From NCBI GenBank assembly GCA_026874595.1, contig CM049316.1, forward strand, positions 45,463,695 through 45,527,694: a stretch of 64,000 nt of DNA, given 5' to 3'. This document shows positions 60,525-64,000 of the stretch, piece by piece. The stretch's first letter is position 1, and every line of letters begins with the position of its first letter. The position numbers were made by a program, and so were the translations under genes. The notes under the pieces are model-generated. The model did no database searches and had not been told where the DNA came from. It saw only the letters and a list, made by a program, of their open reading frames with translations. The DNA comes from Sipunculus nudus (taxonomy: Eukaryota > Annelida > Sipuncula > Golfingiida > Sipunculidae).

Positions 60525-60589
<65 letters not shown>

Positions 60590-60599
60590 TGTAAGTATA

Positions 60600-60651
<52 letters not shown>
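60525..60651. repeat. Two (TA)n microsatellites
   Basis: TA runs at 60,525-60,586 and 60,603-60,651 are separated by GCATGTAAGTATAATG. The 161-codon minus-strand frame here is mostly Tyr-Ile repeat translation. Confidence 0.95.
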
Positions 60652-60653
<2 letters not shown>

Positions 60654-62840
60654 CTTTATAATATTACATATACTGCAATATATTACATATATTGCTTTAA
60701 AGAACTTTATAAATGGGCTTGTTATCTCGGTTGTGTACATATGATTAAACAGCCCTTACACGAAATGGAGCGTATATTCCGACTACAAAGTGTATGCACA
60801 GTTGCACACACTCCATGGGGAATGTACACAATTAACATCTACAATCCTCCACTATATTTAAACCAGTCGTTTTACTGTAAAATTGTTTTCTGCATATATG
60901 ATAGTTAATTAGGCAGCCGCAACATCTCCGTGACAGCCTTAGTACAGGGATAATTATTGTAACGAAAGCAAATGTACTGGAAACGACAGGCCTGAAATTT
61001 AAGATACATGTTACAATCCTTCGGAGGGGTTTATATAATGCATGCACGTACCACAAGACAATGTAAATTCAGGGAAAATGTTCTGTTCTACTATATAGTA
61101 TTAATCTGTTTCGGAATTGGAACCTAGATCGTATTTGTATGAGTGACTAGGATGCACTATACCTGGTTCAATCGTTAACAGTAGTCGGAAGTATTCCTTA
61201 TTAATCTAATCATTTGGTTGTCATCATGAACTCACGTGTTTGTTAGGCGATAATAAGGAATATTAATCAACGGTCCAGATAAAAAAATAAAATAAATATA
61301 GATAAAATGATCCCTAAACCTTTAATATATAGCACCTATAGTAATCAGTTATCCTACAGTCAATTTGATATTTATATTTTGTATGAATTTGTGATAAGAC
61401 AAACATAGATGAACCTTCACCCCTTTAGCTTAACATGGAGGTACTAAATAAAAATCAGTATGTCAACCTCCCTCCCTCCCTCTCTCTCTCTGTCTCTCTG
61501 GGTCAGATATACTTACTTTTTTCTAGTTGATATGAAAAGATAAATGTCGAAGTGATGAAAATCCACCGGTTTTGACTTCAGCTGGTACTGTTAAACCCCT
61601 GCCGTTTGTTTGCTTATGTAAGTTGTACCGTCATATCCAGCACTTTCATTCACGACAGCGACCTTTCCATGTGGGTTTTCATCAGTCGTCCTTGTACCTT
61701 TTAACAAACGCGACGCCTGCTTTAATAAGAACAACACAAACGGCGATTCTGCCCTTGTAGCCGTGAGCCGCTTAGTAAAGTGCCCATATGATATGAAGGA
61801 ATACTCATGCAAGTATTAAATAAATATTGGGTATGGAGACAGGGAAACGAAAGGCCTGACACATGCCGTCAGCGTAAATAGGGCCATACAATAGTGGTCA
61901 TACCCGACAAACTTGCAGTTAAGGTACTTATAAATAGTGCCACAAATGTCCCATGGAAACAGGAAAACATTCCCCAGCGCACGGACCCACACTGTCGGGG
62001 GCCATCCAGAGGACCCTAATTAAACAGCATGGAATTTGTTTATGTGTCTTACATGTCACTCTCTCCCCGATGTGTATATGCGTACAGGAATACCGCTACA
62101 ATGAGTACACGCGCAGAACATCATAAAACACTAAGCCTCAAAAGATGATACTCCTTTCTGAGCCGTATTGGGATCAATGCTGGATGGTATTTAGGCGTAC
62201 ATCGCGTTAAATCCGCACAGATTTTCTTTGTCACGGGAATATTGTATTGCTTAAAGCTGTTCTAGCCAGCCTTTCTTGGACCGGCTGCGGTGTGCCTGAC
62301 CAGAATTAATTATGAATAGTTATTAGGATACTGTAATAGATTGATCGGTCAACCGCACAGTAAGGACAGCGATTAAGCTGAGATTTGGCACGGGTAATGA
62401 CACGGATAGGGACACTTTTTGCATTAGTAATGAGTTTACTCGTATCGGCACGCGGGACCCATGCAGTGTGTAAGATGCGGTACACTTATTTTTAAATACA
62501 CTTGGGATTTTATCCAAAGCGCGGTGATTTATTATTGAAGTGTTTCTTTATCCCCTCCCCCCCCCCCCCCCACACACACACACACCAAAATGCCATGAGT
62601 AACATTTTACTGAGTGACATTTTGAAATTACAAGTCAAAATCCGATACCAGTGGTGGTTCTAGCATTAATATACGGTTTATAACTGCCTGAAGGCCACCC
62701 CGCTACCATGACCAAACCACTCTGAGGAATATACCGTGGTTCAGAACAACAAAAATTCATTTTTTTATTTATCTCCCGCCCCTGGACCACTTTTGGATGC
62801 ACTTTATTTATGATAATTTCCATCTTTATGCTTTTTGTAA
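60652..62840. other. Intergenic stretch with a complex island
   Basis: About 61,560-62,330 is CpG-bearing and complex like the other candidate islands, with TAATTAATTATGAATA near 62,306. A C run and CA repeat sit at 62,556-62,585. No exon is supported. Confidence 0.4.
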
Positions 62841-62844
62841 ATCT

Positions 62845-62955
<111 letters not shown>

Positions 62956-63032
62956 TTACGCAAGTGATAATGATTTTTCATTATTGGCTACATTAATATC
63001 TCATATAATATCTGTATATTTATATATAATTT

Positions 63033-63164
63033 ACAATAGCAATATTTGATTTATGGGTAACACATATGATCAATTATTTATAAAATAGGTCGTTTGTCTA
63101 AGAGGATCGAGCATCTTATTCACCAAAGAATTTTTTCGCAAATTTAAAAAAAAACCTTGGGAAC
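63033..63164. repeat. Left copy of a 130-bp sequence flanking the tandem array
   Basis: It starts ACAATAGCAATATTTGATTT and ends CCTTGGGAAC. The same sequence, about 85% alike by eye, recurs at 63,866-64,000. Confidence 0.9.
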
Positions 63165-63182
63165 AATAGACTGACCACAGAA

Positions 63183-63865
63183 ATTGACAAATACTATCAA
63201 TAACATGCATGTACACAAATGGGCAGTGCATAATATAAAGTATGACCTAAATATCATCAATAACATGTACACAAACGGACAGTGCGTTATATACAGTATG
63301 CCCTAAATATCATCAATAACATGTAGACAAACGGGTAGTGCTTTATATACAGTATGACTTCAATATCAACAATAACGTGTAGACAAACGGGCAGTGCATT
63401 ATATACAGTATGCCTTCAATGTCAACAATATAACGTGTAGACAAACGGGCAGTGCATTATATATAGTATGACTTCAATATCAACAATATAACGTGTAGAC
63501 AAACGGGCAGTGCATTATATACAGTATGACTTCAATATCAACAATATAACGTGTTGACAAACGGGCAGTGCATTATATACAGTATGACTTTAATATCAAC
63601 AATAACGTGTAGACAAACGGGCAGTGCATTATATACAGTATGACTTCAATATCAACAATATAACGTGTAGACAAACGGGCAGTGCATTATATACAGTATG
63701 ACTTCAATATCATAAATAACATGTACACAAACGGGCAGTGCATTATATACAGTATGACTTCAATATCATAAATAACATGTACACAAACGGGCAGTGCATT
63801 ATAAACAGTATGACTTCAATATCATCAATAACATGTAAACAAACGGGCGGTGCATAATATATAGT
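63183..63865. repeat. Tandem array, about 12 units of 56-58 bp
   Basis: The consensus contains CAATATCAACAATATAACGT, GTAGACAAACGGGCAGTGCA and TTATATACAGTATGACTT. Unit spacing measured on the GGGCAGTGC word is 55-58 bp. Outer units read AATAACATGTACACAAACGG, inner units AATATAACGTGTAGACAAAC. Confidence 0.95.
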
Positions 63866-64000
63866 ACAATATAGCAATATTTGATTTACGGGTAACACAT
63901 ATGATCAATAATTAATAATATAAGTCGTTTGTCTTCGAGGATCAGGCCTCTTATTCACCAAATATTTTTTTCCCCGAATAAAAAAAAAACCCTCGGGAAC
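63866..64000. repeat. Right copy of the 130-bp flank, reaching the window edge
   Basis: ACAATATAGCAATATTTGAT through CCCTCGGGAAC, in direct orientation relative to 63,033. Together with the array it suggests a repeating unit of about 833 bp that may continue past the window. Confidence 0.9.

Noticed and set aside
60255-60740. 161-codon minus-strand frame
   Set aside because: Its centre is Tyr-Ile from TA microsatellites, with no conserved flank.

Overview
The window is nuclear DNA of an invertebrate animal. Coding exons are small and scattered, introns have GT-AG ends, the background is AT-rich, and simple repeats, MITE-like elements and tRNA-derived SINE fragments are abundant. Repeats built on AGGTCA half-sites and a DIRS-type retrotransposon fit a lophotrochozoan, most likely a mollusc. 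That placement is inference; nothing here fixes the species.

Layout: (1) 1 to about 3,100 is a GC-rich, badly decayed DIRS-order retrotransposon on the minus strand, cut by the left edge. It keeps a cysteine-rich gag start, reverse transcriptase pieces with a YLDD box, and an RNase H start. (2) About 3.1 to 25.9 kb has no convincing exon. It is AT-rich filler, degenerate tandem arrays and a few small transposons, broken by islands of more complex, CpG-containing sequence that look like candidate conserved noncoding elements. (3) At 25,973-26,012 (minus) is a short first coding exon reading MSRRKQANPKPLK followed by a consensus splice donor. This is the NuRD-recruiting N-terminus of the SALL / ZFPM(FOG) / BCL11 / ZNF521-423 zinc-finger regulators. 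The rest of the gene must lie left of it, so much or all of 3-26 kb is probably its first intron. (4) 26-38.5 kb is gene-free, with microsatellites, candidate regulatory islands and two near-identical CTCF-like motifs in convergent orientation (32,856 and 36,808).

(5) 38,511-45,936 (plus) is a complete three-exon gamma-glutamylcyclotransferase (GGCT). Its introns hold tandem repeats carrying DR1-like AGGTCA motifs and a GGATCCGC-ended MITE. (6) 46.2-50.7 kb is a repeat block: a 300-bp duplication, about six copies of a 330-bp satellite, two more copies of the MITE, and SINE fragments. (7) 52,439-60,070 (minus) is a complete four-exon theta-like glutathione S-transferase of 242 residues, with a long first intron containing a SINE, a large foldback element and microsatellites. 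(8) 60.6-64 kb is intergenic and ends in a 12-copy, 56-58-bp tandem array flanked by two copies of a 130-bp sequence.

GGCT and the GST are adjacent and converge tail to tail. Both belong to glutathione metabolism: the GST conjugates glutathione to electrophiles, and GGCT cleaves gamma-glutamyl amino acids to 5-oxoproline. I see no prokaryotic-style operon, CRISPR array or canonical tRNA/rRNA gene.
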